NCBI GenBank assembly: GCA_030830595.1
Contig: JAURMS010000029.1
Location: 1-12,130 of the forward strand
DNA from: Gammaproteobacteria bacterium
GTDB taxonomy: Bacteria; Pseudomonadota; Gammaproteobacteria; Steroidobacterales; Steroidobacteraceae
DNA: 12,130 nucleotides
Direction of reading: 5' to 3'
Shown here: positions 1 to 7,282 of the stretch, in pieces
Position numbering within the stretch: the stretch's first letter is position 1
Layout of the letters: each line of letters opens with the position of its first letter
Translations under genes and position numbers: made by a program
Notes under the pieces: generated by a model
The model's database searches: none
What the model was told of the DNA's origin: nothing
The model's input: the letters and a program-made list of their open reading frames with translations, nothing else

Positions 1-67
1 ACTCGGCGAGCGAAATGTCCCTGACGGCGTAATCGGCAAAAGTGCCGGGTTGAACAACAGCGTTCAT
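1..67 (-). CDS. ahcY: Adenosylhomocysteinase (SAH hydrolase), N-terminal fragment cut by the window edge
   Basis: Only the first 22 codons are present. The encoded start reads MNAVVQPGTFADYAVRDISL and then AE. This matches the N-terminus of proteobacterial AhcY, where a short variable leader precedes the conserved D-Y-x-V-x-D-I-S-L-A segment. AhcY is a cytosolic NAD-containing enzyme that reversibly splits S-adenosylhomocysteine into adenosine and homocysteine, relieving product inhibition of methyltransferases. The ATG at 67-65 is supported by an AGGAG Shine-Dalgarno sequence at 79-75, 7 bases upstream. The gene lies downstream of metK on the same strand, with an SAH riboswitch in its leader. 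That context independently supports the call, because this riboswitch class typically precedes ahcY. The catalytic domain is outside the window, so intactness cannot be judged. Confidence 0.88.
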   Translation of the reverse strand, partial: MNAVVQPGTFADYAVRDISLAE

Positions 68-85
68 GTTCAGTCTCCTGATCAC

Positions 86-160
86 GAGAGCGCCGTTGTC
101 ATATTCACCCGCGCCCCGAGCCTGGCAGGGGCCAAACCCCGTTGCAGCGCTCCTCGGCAC
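86..160 (-). ncRNA. SAH riboswitch (S-adenosylhomocysteine aptamer) in the ahcY leader
   Basis: On the minus strand the leader carries the SAH riboswitch core CCGAGGAGCGCTGCAACGG (157-139), the second core block CCAGGCTCGG (125-116) and a terminal CAACGGCGCTC (98-88), in the conserved order. Three helices can be drawn by eye. P1 pairs CCGAG (157-153) with CTCGG (120-116). An internal hairpin pairs GGGG (140-137) with CCCC (131-128). A 6-bp pseudoknot pairs GAGCGC (152-147) with GCGCTC (93-88). Known members of this class bind SAH, discriminate against SAM and raise expression of SAH-recycling genes. The element ends about 20 bases before the ahcY start codon, the expected position for a cis-regulator. 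The aptamer call is strong. The mechanism of gene control is inference. Confidence 0.93.
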
Positions 161-167
161 GCGGGCC

Positions 168-186
168 GGCCCGGTGAATCCGGGCC
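168..186 (-). repeat. Perfect 7-bp inverted repeat just after metK; possible weak terminator or RNA-stabilising hairpin
   Basis: GGCCCGG (186-180 on the minus strand), a 5-base loop and CCGGGCC (174-168) form a GC-only stem 14 bases past the metK stop codon and just before the riboswitch. No T-run follows on the minus strand, so it does not qualify as a standard intrinsic terminator. It may stabilise the metK 3' end, insulate riboswitch folding or cause pausing. The pairing is visible; the role is a guess. Confidence 0.4.
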
Positions 187-200
187 AGAAGGATGGCGGG

Positions 201-1442
<1,242 letters not shown>

Positions 1443-1448
1443 GGCGGA

Positions 1449-1453
1449 TCCTT
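1449..1453 (-). promoter_or_regulatory. Ribosome binding site that fixes the GTG start of metK
   Basis: AAGGA on the minus strand lies 6 bases before GTG at 1442-1440. No in-frame ATG gives the conserved MetK N-terminus, so this site decides the start. The GGAT overlapping it could pair with ATCC at 1466-1463, a weak 4-bp helix. Confidence 0.6.
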
Positions 1454-1480
1454 GCAGCGCTCTGGATTGACAGGCCGCAG

Positions 1481-1486
1481 AGTATA
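1481..1486 (-). promoter_or_regulatory. Candidate -10 box for metK in the divergent metK/tkt intergenic region
   Basis: The minus strand reads TATACT here, close to TATAAT. It would start transcription near 1474, giving a leader of about 30 bases before metK. No good -35 is seen at 16-18 bases upstream (about 1503-1510 reads GCGAAAGC on the minus strand). On the plus strand the same AT-rich patch reads TATAAC (1483-1488), a possible -10 toward tkt. The TTGACA at 1467-1472 is only 10 bases from it, too close for a normal sigma-70 pair. This patch is the only AT-rich island in the 142-base gap, so it is the best promoter candidate for either direction. Confidence 0.35.
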
Positions 1487-1572
1487 ACCAAAGCGCGGGT
1501 CCGCTTTCGCATTCAGTTCACGGGTTTGCCCCGGCGGCCGTGGATCAGGGAAAATGCGGGCCCTTGCTGTCC

Positions 1573-1577
1573 AGGGA
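1573..1577 (+). promoter_or_regulatory. Ribosome binding site supporting the tkt start at 1585
   Basis: AGGGA lies 7 bases before ATG 1585. The frame is open upstream to a GTG at 1540, which would add 15 residues (MDQGKCGPLLSRDTP) unlike any transketolase N-terminus. With the 1585 start, the first catalytic histidine falls at residue 26, as in E. coli TktA. Confidence 0.65.
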
Positions 1578-1584
1578 TACTCCC

Positions 1585-3585
1585 ATGCCGACCCGCCGCG
1601 ACCTTGCCAATGCCATCCGAGCGCTCAGCATGGATGCCGTGCAGCAGGCCAATTCTGGCCATCCGGGCATGCCCATGGGCATGGCCGACATCGCCGAGGT
1701 GCTGTGGCGGGACTGCCTGAAGCACAGTCCAGGCAACCCGGCCTGGCCGGACCGGGACCGCTTCGTGGTGTCCAACGGGCACGGCTCGATGCTGCTCTAT
1801 TCGCTGCTGCACTTGAGCGGCTATCCGTTCGACATGGACCAGTTGCGCAATTTCCGCCAGTTGGGAGCCCATGCTGCTGGTCACCCGGAGCGGGAGGTCC
1901 GGCTCGGTATCGAGACCACCACCGGCCCGCTGGGGCAGGGGCTGGCCAATGCCGTCGGCATGGCCTTGGCCGAGAAACTGCTGGCCGCGGAGTTCAACCG
2001 TCCGGGCCATGAGGTCGTCGATCATCACACCTGGGTGTTCCTGGGTGATGGCTGCCTGATGGAGGGCATTTCCCACGAGGCCTGCGCACTGGCGGGGACT
2101 TGGGGACTCGGGAAACTGATCTGCTTCTATGACGACAACGGCATTTCCATCGACGGCGAGGTGCAGGGCTGGTTCACCGACGACACGCCGCGCCGCTTCG
2201 AGGCCTATGGCTGGCAGGTCATCCGCAATGTCGACGGCCATGACCCGGAGGCCGTAGCCAAGGCGATCCGCAAGGCGCGTCGGGAAACCTCACGGCCGTC
2301 GCTGATCTGCTGCAAGACCATCATTGGGTTCGGTGCCCCCACCAAGCAGGGCCGCGAGGAGTGCCACGGGGCCGCGCTCGGCGCCGAGGAAGTGGCCAGG
2401 GCCCGGGAAAGCCTGGGCTGGCCCTACCCCCCCTTCGAGGTGCCGCAGGACATCCGCGACGCCTGGGATGCCCGCTCCCGCGGGCGTCGCGCGGAGAACA
2501 AGTGGAAGCGGGCGATGAAGGCCTATCGCGAGGCGCATCCCGAGCTCGCGGCGGAACTCGAGCGCAGGTTGTCCGGGCAGCTCGCTGCCGACGCGCTGCA
2601 GGCCGCAGCCGCTCATGCGGCGGAGTGCCAGGCCAAACGTCCCGCTCTGGCTACCCGCCAGGCCTCCCAGGCGGCCCTCAACGCGCTGGGGCCACATTGT
2701 GCGGAACTGTTGGGTGGATCCGCCGACCTGACCGGGTCGAACCTGACCCGCATTGCCGGCAGCGCCGAATACACGCGCGAGCGCGGGGACGGCCGCTACC
2801 TGCATTACGGTGTGCGCGAGTTCGGGATGGCCGCCATCATGAACGGCATCGCGCTGCATGGTGGGTTCATTCCCTACGGCGGCACCTTCCTGGTGTTTTC
2901 CGATTACGCGCGGAATGCCATCCGGATGTCGGCGATGATGGGCGCGGGCGTGATCCAGGTCCTCACCCATGATTCCATCGGCCTCGGCGAGGATGGCCCC
3001 ACCCACCAGCCGGTTGAGCAACTGGCCTCGCTCAGGCTCATTCCGGGCCTCGAGTGCTGGCGACCCTGCGACGCAGCGGAAACGGCAGTGGCCTGGCAGG
3101 CTGCGATCGAGCGCCGCGACGGACCCTCCTGCCTGGTGCTCACCCGGCAGGCGGTGCCTCACCAGGCCCGTGATGACCATCAGCTGAAGGCCGTGGCCCG
3201 CGGGGGCTACGTGCTGCTGGACTGTGACGGCACGCCCGATTGCGTGTTGATCGGCACCGGCTCCGAGGTCGACCTGGCGATGCGGGCGGCAGCGGAACTG
3301 TCTGCAACCGGCCGACGCGTGCGGGTGGTCTCGATGCCCTGCGTCGAGCGCTTCGCCGCACAGGACCAGGCTTGGCGGGATGCCGTCCTGCCGCCCGGCG
3401 TGAGGGCCCGGGTGGCGGTGGAGGCCGGCGCCACGCAGGGCTGGTGGCGCTGGGTCGGCAGCGGTGGGCGGGTCATCGGCCTCGACCGCTTCGGCGCGTC
3501 GGCCCCTGCGAAGCAGCTGTTCGAGCATTTCGGTATCACCGCGGCGGCGGTCGCCGCGGCGGCCCGCGAGGCGATGGAAGCCTGA
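1585..3585 (+). CDS. tkt: Transketolase
   Basis: Transketolase is a thiamine-diphosphate enzyme that moves two-carbon ketol units between sugar phosphates in the pentose phosphate pathway, linking it to glycolysis through glyceraldehyde-3-phosphate and fructose-6-phosphate. The product is 666 residues (E. coli TktA has 663). The catalytic map lines up almost residue for residue: His26, His66, His100, the cofactor motif GDGCLMEG with Asp155 and Glu160, Asn185 and His261. The pyrimidine domain has Glu412 in REFGM and His474 in GEDGPTHQP. The order is the N-terminal PP domain, the middle Pyr domain, then the C-terminal domain. It is the first gene of a plus-strand run with gap, pgk and pyk. The 41-base gap to gap shows no terminator, so co-transcription is likely. 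No RuBisCO or phosphoribulokinase gene is present, so cbbT naming is not justified. Confidence 0.96.
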   Translation: MPTRRDLANAIRALSMDAVQQANSGHPGMPMGMADIAEVLWRDCLKHSPGNPAWPDRDRFVVSNGHGSMLLYSLLHLSGYPFDMDQLRNFRQLGAHAAGHPEREVRLGIETTTGPLGQGLANAVGMALAEKLLAAEFNRPGHEVVDHHTWVFLGDGCLMEGISHEACALAGTWGLGKLICFYDDNGISIDGEVQGWFTDDTPRRFEAYGWQVIRNVDGHDPEAVAKAIRKARRETSRPSLICCKTIIGFGAPTKQGREECHGAALGAEEVARARESLGWPYPPFEVPQDIRDAWDARSRGRRAENKWKRAMKAYREAHPELAAELERRLSGQLAADALQAAAAHAAECQAKRPALATRQASQAALNALGPHCAELLGGSADLTGSNLTRIAGSAEYTRERGDGRYLHYGVREFGMAAIMNGIALHGGFIPYGGTFLVFSDYARNAIRMSAMMGAGVIQVLTHDSIGLGEDGPTHQPVEQLASLRLIPGLECWRPCDAAETAVAWQAAIERRDGPSCLVLTRQAVPHQARDDHQLKAVARGGYVLLDCDGTPDCVLIGTGSEVDLAMRAAAELSATGRRVRVVSMPCVERFAAQDQAWRDAVLPPGVRARVAVEAGATQGWWRWVGSGGRVIGLDRFGASAPAKQLFEHFGITAAAVAAAAREAMEA

Positions 3586-3626
3586 GCGGGCCAGGCATTT
3601 TCAAGTCAAGGCAAGAGGGTAAGCAC

Positions 3627-4625
3627 ATGGCGATCAAGGTCGGGATCAATGGTTTCGGACGCATCGGACGCATGGTGTTCAGGGCGGCCGTGCAGAACTT
3701 CCCAGGGGTGGAGATCGTCGGGATCAACGACCTGCTGGAGCCGGACTATCTCGCCTACATGCTGCGCTACGACTCGGTTCACGGACGCTTCAAGGGTGAC
3801 ATCGCCGTCGAGGGCAATGACCTGCTGGTCAATGGCAAGCGGATCCGGTTGACGGCGGTGAAGGATCCCGCCGAGCTCAAGTGGAACGAGGTGGGTGCCG
3901 ACGTAGTCGTCGAATCCACCGGGCTGTTCCTGACGGCGGACACGGCGGGCAAGCACCTGGCAGCGGGCGCCCGCAAGGTGATCATGTCGGCCCCCTCCAA
4001 GGACGATACCCCCATGTTCGTCTACGGCGTGAATCACGGCAGCTACGCCGGCGAGACCATCATCTCCAATGCGTCCTGCACCACCAACTGCCTGGCGCCG
4101 GTGGCCAAGGTGCTGAACGACACCTGGGGCATCAAGCGGGGCCTGATGACCACCGTGCACGCCGCCACGGCCACCCAGAAGACGGTCGACGGTCCGTCCA
4201 ACAAGGACTGGCGCGGCGGGCGCGGCATCCTCGAAAACATCATCCCCTCGTCGACGGGTGCCGCCAAGGCCGTGGGCAGGGTAATTCCCGCATTGAACAA
4301 GAAGCTCACCGGCATGGCGTTCCGGGTGCCGACATCCGACGTCTCCGTGGTGGACCTCACGGTGGAGCTGGAGGGGGCGGCCAGTTACGAGGAGATCTGC
4401 GCGGCCATGAAGACAGCGTCGGAGGGACCGATGAAGGGCGTTCTCGGGTACACCGAGGACAAGGTCGTGGCCACCGATTTCCGCGGTGAAAGCTGCACCT
4501 CCATCTTCGATGCCGAGGCCGGCATTGCGCTCGACCCCACCTTCATCAAGGTGGTGTCGTGGTACGACAACGAGTGGGGCTATTCCTGCAAGGTGCTGGA
4601 AATGGCCCAGGTCATCGCGAAGTAG
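3627..4625 (+). CDS. gap: Glyceraldehyde-3-phosphate dehydrogenase, NAD-dependent type
   Basis: The enzyme oxidises and phosphorylates glyceraldehyde-3-phosphate to 1,3-bisphosphoglycerate with NAD+; it is a cytosolic tetramer in glycolysis. The 332-residue product shows the Rossmann start VGINGFGRIGR (5-15). The acidic residue in GIND (Asp35) is typical of NAD preference. The active site is SNASCTTNC with the catalytic cysteine at 151 (codon 4077-4079), and the partner histidine is His178 in TTVHAAT. The C-terminal helix reads VSWYDNEWGYS. An upstream open frame extends far into tkt, but ATG 3627 is preceded by GAGGG (3615-3619) at 7 bases and gives the family N-terminus. The product of this step is the substrate of Pgk, encoded 15 bases downstream. 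Confidence 0.97.
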   Translation: MAIKVGINGFGRIGRMVFRAAVQNFPGVEIVGINDLLEPDYLAYMLRYDSVHGRFKGDIAVEGNDLLVNGKRIRLTAVKDPAELKWNEVGADVVVESTGLFLTADTAGKHLAAGARKVIMSAPSKDDTPMFVYGVNHGSYAGETIISNASCTTNCLAPVAKVLNDTWGIKRGLMTTVHAATATQKTVDGPSNKDWRGGRGILENIIPSSTGAAKAVGRVIPALNKKLTGMAFRVPTSDVSVVDLTVELEGAASYEEICAAMKTASEGPMKGVLGYTEDKVVATDFRGESCTSIFDAEAGIALDPTFIKVVSWYDNEWGYSCKVLEMAQVIAK

Positions 4626-4640
4626 GGACGGCCGACCCTC

Positions 4641-5846
4641 ATGGAAAAAGTGCTGCGCATGGCCGACCTCGACCTCGCCGGGAAGCGCGTGCTGATCCGC
4701 GAGGACCTGAATGTGCCGGTGCACGAGGGCGTGGTCACCAGTGATGCCCGCATCCGCGCTGCCTTGCCGACGCTGCAGCTTGCCCTCTCTCGCGGCGCGG
4801 CGGTGATGGTGATGTCCCACCTCGGCAGGCCGAAGGAGGGCGCGTACGACCCCGACCTCTCGCTGGAGCCGGTGGCGGAGCGCCTGTCCGAGCTGTTCGG
4901 GCAACGCGTGCCCCTGGTGCGTGACTGGCTCGATGGCGTCGAGGTGGCTGCGGGTGAACTGGTGCTGCTGGAGAACGTCCGCTTCAATCCCGGCGAGAAG
5001 CGGGATGACGAGACGCTGGCAAGGCGCATGGCGGCCCTCTGCGACGTGTACGTGATGGATGCCTTCGGCACGGCGCACCGGGCCGAGGCCAGCACTCACG
5101 GGGTGGCGCGGCATGCGCCGGTGGCCTGCGCAGGGCCGCTGCTGGTGAACGAACTGGTGGCGCTCGAGACGGCGCTGGAAAAGCCTCGTCGGCCCCTGCT
5201 GGCTATCGTGGCCGGCTCCAAGGTGTCGACCAAGCTCACCGTGCTGGAAACCCTGCTCGCCAAGGTCGATCAGCTGATCGTGGGCGGTGGCATCGCCAAC
5301 ACCTTCCTCGCAGCCGCCGGCCTGCCCATCGGCAAGTCGCTGCACGAGCCCGACATGGTGGACATCGCCCGCCGCCTGCTGCAGCAGTCGCATCAGCGGG
5401 GCGTGGACATCCCGCTGCCCACCGACGTGGTGGTGGCCACCGAGTTTGCGGCGAGCGCCGAGGCCGACGTCAAGAGCGCGGCAACGGTCGGGGCGAATGA
5501 AATGATCCTCGATATCGGGCCGGATACCGCGGAGAAACTGGCCGCCATGATCGAGCAGGCGGGCACGGTGATCTGGAACGGCCCGGTCGGGGTGTTCGAG
5601 TTCGACCAGTTCGGCGAGGGCACCCGCGTGCTCGCCCAGGCTATCGCTCGCTCCGCGGCCTTCTCGCTGGCGGGCGGTGGCGACACGCTGGCGGCGATCG
5701 AAAAATACGGGGTGGAGGATGGGATGTCCTATATCTCCACCGGGGGCGGCGCCTTCCTGGAATTCGTCGAGGGCAAGACCCTGCCTGCCGTCGCCGCCCT
5801 GCAGGAGAGGGCGCTCACGCAACCTGGACAGAAGGACCCAGTCTGA
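4641..5846 (+). CDS. pgk: Phosphoglycerate kinase
   Basis: Pgk transfers the acyl phosphate of 1,3-bisphosphoglycerate to ADP, giving ATP and 3-phosphoglycerate. The 401-residue monomeric enzyme (E. coli 387) shows the substrate-binding RxDxNxP signature (Arg20, Asp22, Asn24), SHLGRP (59-64), AGSKVSTK (191-198), NGPVGVFE (313-320), GGGDT (345-349) and STGGGAFLE (366-374). It ends with about 11 residues (ALTQPGQKDPV) beyond the usual family end. ATG 4641 fits the family N-terminus (E. coli MSVIKMTDLDLAG aligns with MEKVLRMADLDLAG). Its likely Shine-Dalgarno, AGGGA at 4624-4628, overlaps the gap stop codon and is a rather long 12 bases away, suggesting translational coupling. A second ATG at 4659 is less well supported. 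The stop overlaps the pyk start by one base. Confidence 0.97.
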   Translation: MEKVLRMADLDLAGKRVLIREDLNVPVHEGVVTSDARIRAALPTLQLALSRGAAVMVMSHLGRPKEGAYDPDLSLEPVAERLSELFGQRVPLVRDWLDGVEVAAGELVLLENVRFNPGEKRDDETLARRMAALCDVYVMDAFGTAHRAEASTHGVARHAPVACAGPLLVNELVALETALEKPRRPLLAIVAGSKVSTKLTVLETLLAKVDQLIVGGGIANTFLAAAGLPIGKSLHEPDMVDIARRLLQQSHQRGVDIPLPTDVVVATEFAASAEADVKSAATVGANEMILDIGPDTAEKLAAMIEQAGTVIWNGPVGVFEFDQFGEGTRVLAQAIARSAAFSLAGGGDTLAAIEKYGVEDGMSYISTGGGAFLEFVEGKTLPAVAALQERALTQPGQKDPV

Positions 5847-7279
5847 TGTCACGCCACAGCAAGATCGTCGCGACCCTCGGCCCGGCCACGGACGATCTGG
5901 ACGTCCTGTGCAAGGCCCTGCAGGCCGGAATCGACCTGGTCAGGGTCAATTTTTCCCATGGCAAGGCCGAGGATCATGCCCGGCGCGTGGCCCTTGCTCG
6001 CAAGGCCTCCGCCCAGGTTGGGCGCTACGTGGGCATCCTCGGCGACCTCAGTGGCCCCAAGATCCGCATCGAGCGCTTCGCCAGCGGGCCCGTTACCCTG
6101 CGTGAGGGCGCCGTTTTCGTGCTCGATACCGCGCTCGATCCGGATGCCGGCGACGAGTCGCAGGTGGGTTGCAGCTACCAGTTGCTGCCGAAGGACGTCG
6201 CGGCCGGGGACGTGCTGCTGTTGAACGACGGGCTCATCGCCCTGCGCGTCGAGGCCGTCGAGGGCACGAGGGTGGTCACCCGCGTCCAGCTGGGCGGTGA
6301 GCTCGGTAACCACAAGGGGCTCAACAAGCAGGGTGGGGGACTGTCGGCCGGCGCCCTGACCGACAAGGACCGACGCGACATCGTCACTGCGGCTGGGCTC
6401 GGGCTCGACTACCTGGCGGTGTCCTTCGTGCAGTCGGCGGCAGACATCGAGGAGGCCCGCAGCCTGATGCGATCGGCCGGCGGTGACTGCGGCATCGTGG
6501 CCAAGATCGAGCGCACCGAGGCGCTCACCGACCTCGAGGGGATCGTGCGGGCCAGTGACGCGGTGATGGTGGCCCGGGGTGACCTTGGGGTCGAGGTAGG
6601 CTATGCCGAGCTCACCGGCCTGCAGAAGCGGATCATCCGCCTCGCCCGTCACCTCAATCGGCCGGTGATCACCGCTACCCAGATGATGGAGTCCATGATC
6701 GTCAACCCCGTGCCCACCCGGGCCGAGGTCTCGGATGTGGCCAATGCCATCATGGACGGCAGCGATGCGGTCATGCTGTCGGCCGAGACGGCCGTCGGCA
6801 AGTATCCAGTCAAGGTGGTGGCGGCCATGGCGCAGGTCATTGAGGGCGCCGAGAAGTGGGAACTGGCCCGGCGCGACCTGTCCGACCCGGACGGCGAGTT
6901 CACCCGCACGGACGAGGCCATCGCCCATGCGGTGATGTACACCGCGCGCCATCTCGATGTGCGTGCCATTGTGGCGCTGACCGAATCAGGCTCGACGGCG
7001 CTGTGGATGTCCCGCACCCGCTCCGGCATCCCTATCTATGCCTTCAGCCGCCAGGGCAGCACCCGACGGCGCGTCACCCTGTATCGCGGTGTCTACCCAA
7101 TCGACTTCGACGTCACCGATACCCATCCCGACGTGCTCTATCCCACGATCTTCTCCGTGCTGCTGCGTCGCGGCCTGGCGCAGGAAGGCGACCTCGTCAT
7201 CATCACCAAGGGGGAGCTGCGCGGCGTGAAGGGTGGCACCAACACCATGAAGATCCTGCGCGTCACCCGGGAGGGTTGA
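5846..7279 (+). CDS. pyk: Pyruvate kinase (PykA-like)
   Basis: Pyruvate kinase converts phosphoenolpyruvate and ADP to pyruvate and ATP, the last step of glycolysis. The 477-residue product (E. coli PykA 480) starts MSRHSKIVATLGPAT and carries RVNFSHG (33-39) and GDLSGPKIR (66-74). It has the active-site IVAKIER with Lys220 and Glu222, the phosphate and metal site ARGDLGVE (243-250) and MMESM (280-284). TRAEVSDVANAIMDGSDAVM then leads into the C-terminal domain. It resembles E. coli PykA more than PykF in the motifs I can align. The start ATG is in a TGATG overlap with the pgk stop, with AAGGA (5832-5836) 9 bases upstream, typical of coupled translation. The gene often next in similar clusters, fructose-bisphosphate aldolase, is absent here. 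Confidence 0.96.
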   Translation: MSRHSKIVATLGPATDDLDVLCKALQAGIDLVRVNFSHGKAEDHARRVALARKASAQVGRYVGILGDLSGPKIRIERFASGPVTLREGAVFVLDTALDPDAGDESQVGCSYQLLPKDVAAGDVLLLNDGLIALRVEAVEGTRVVTRVQLGGELGNHKGLNKQGGGLSAGALTDKDRRDIVTAAGLGLDYLAVSFVQSAADIEEARSLMRSAGGDCGIVAKIERTEALTDLEGIVRASDAVMVARGDLGVEVGYAELTGLQKRIIRLARHLNRPVITATQMMESMIVNPVPTRAEVSDVANAIMDGSDAVMLSAETAVGKYPVKVVAAMAQVIEGAEKWELARRDLSDPDGEFTRTDEAIAHAVMYTARHLDVRAIVALTESGSTALWMSRTRSGIPIYAFSRQGSTRRRVTLYRGVYPIDFDVTDTHPDVLYPTIFSVLLRRGLAQEGDLVIITKGELRGVKGGTNTMKILRVTREG

Positions 7280-7282
7280 ACC

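Noticed and set aside
1467..1488. TTGACA and TATAAC as a sigma-70 promoter for tkt
   Set aside because: The spacer is only 10 bases, whereas about 16-18 is needed. Kept only as an unresolved promoter region.
2290..3528. A 412-codon minus-strand open frame antisense to tkt
   Set aside because: Same reasoning: no motifs, no convincing ribosome site, and tkt aligns residue by residue with known transketolases.
3240..3626. Upstream in-frame extension of gap into the tkt reading region (460-residue version)
   Set aside because: The extension is arginine/glycine-rich, overlaps the tkt C-terminal domain and lacks homology. ATG 3627 has a good ribosome site and the family N-terminus.
1585..5846. 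Calvin cycle (cbbT-cbbG-cbbK) operon
   Set aside because: No RuBisCO, phosphoribulokinase or cbbR gene is in the window, and pyk follows pgk. Ordinary pentose phosphate and glycolytic roles suffice.
3606..5852. A 748-codon open frame on the minus strand, antisense to gap and pgk
   Set aside because: It mirrors two unmistakable genes with full catalytic motifs on the plus strand. Its translation is His/Arg/Gly-rich and lacks recognisable motifs. Long antisense frames are common in GC-rich codon usage.
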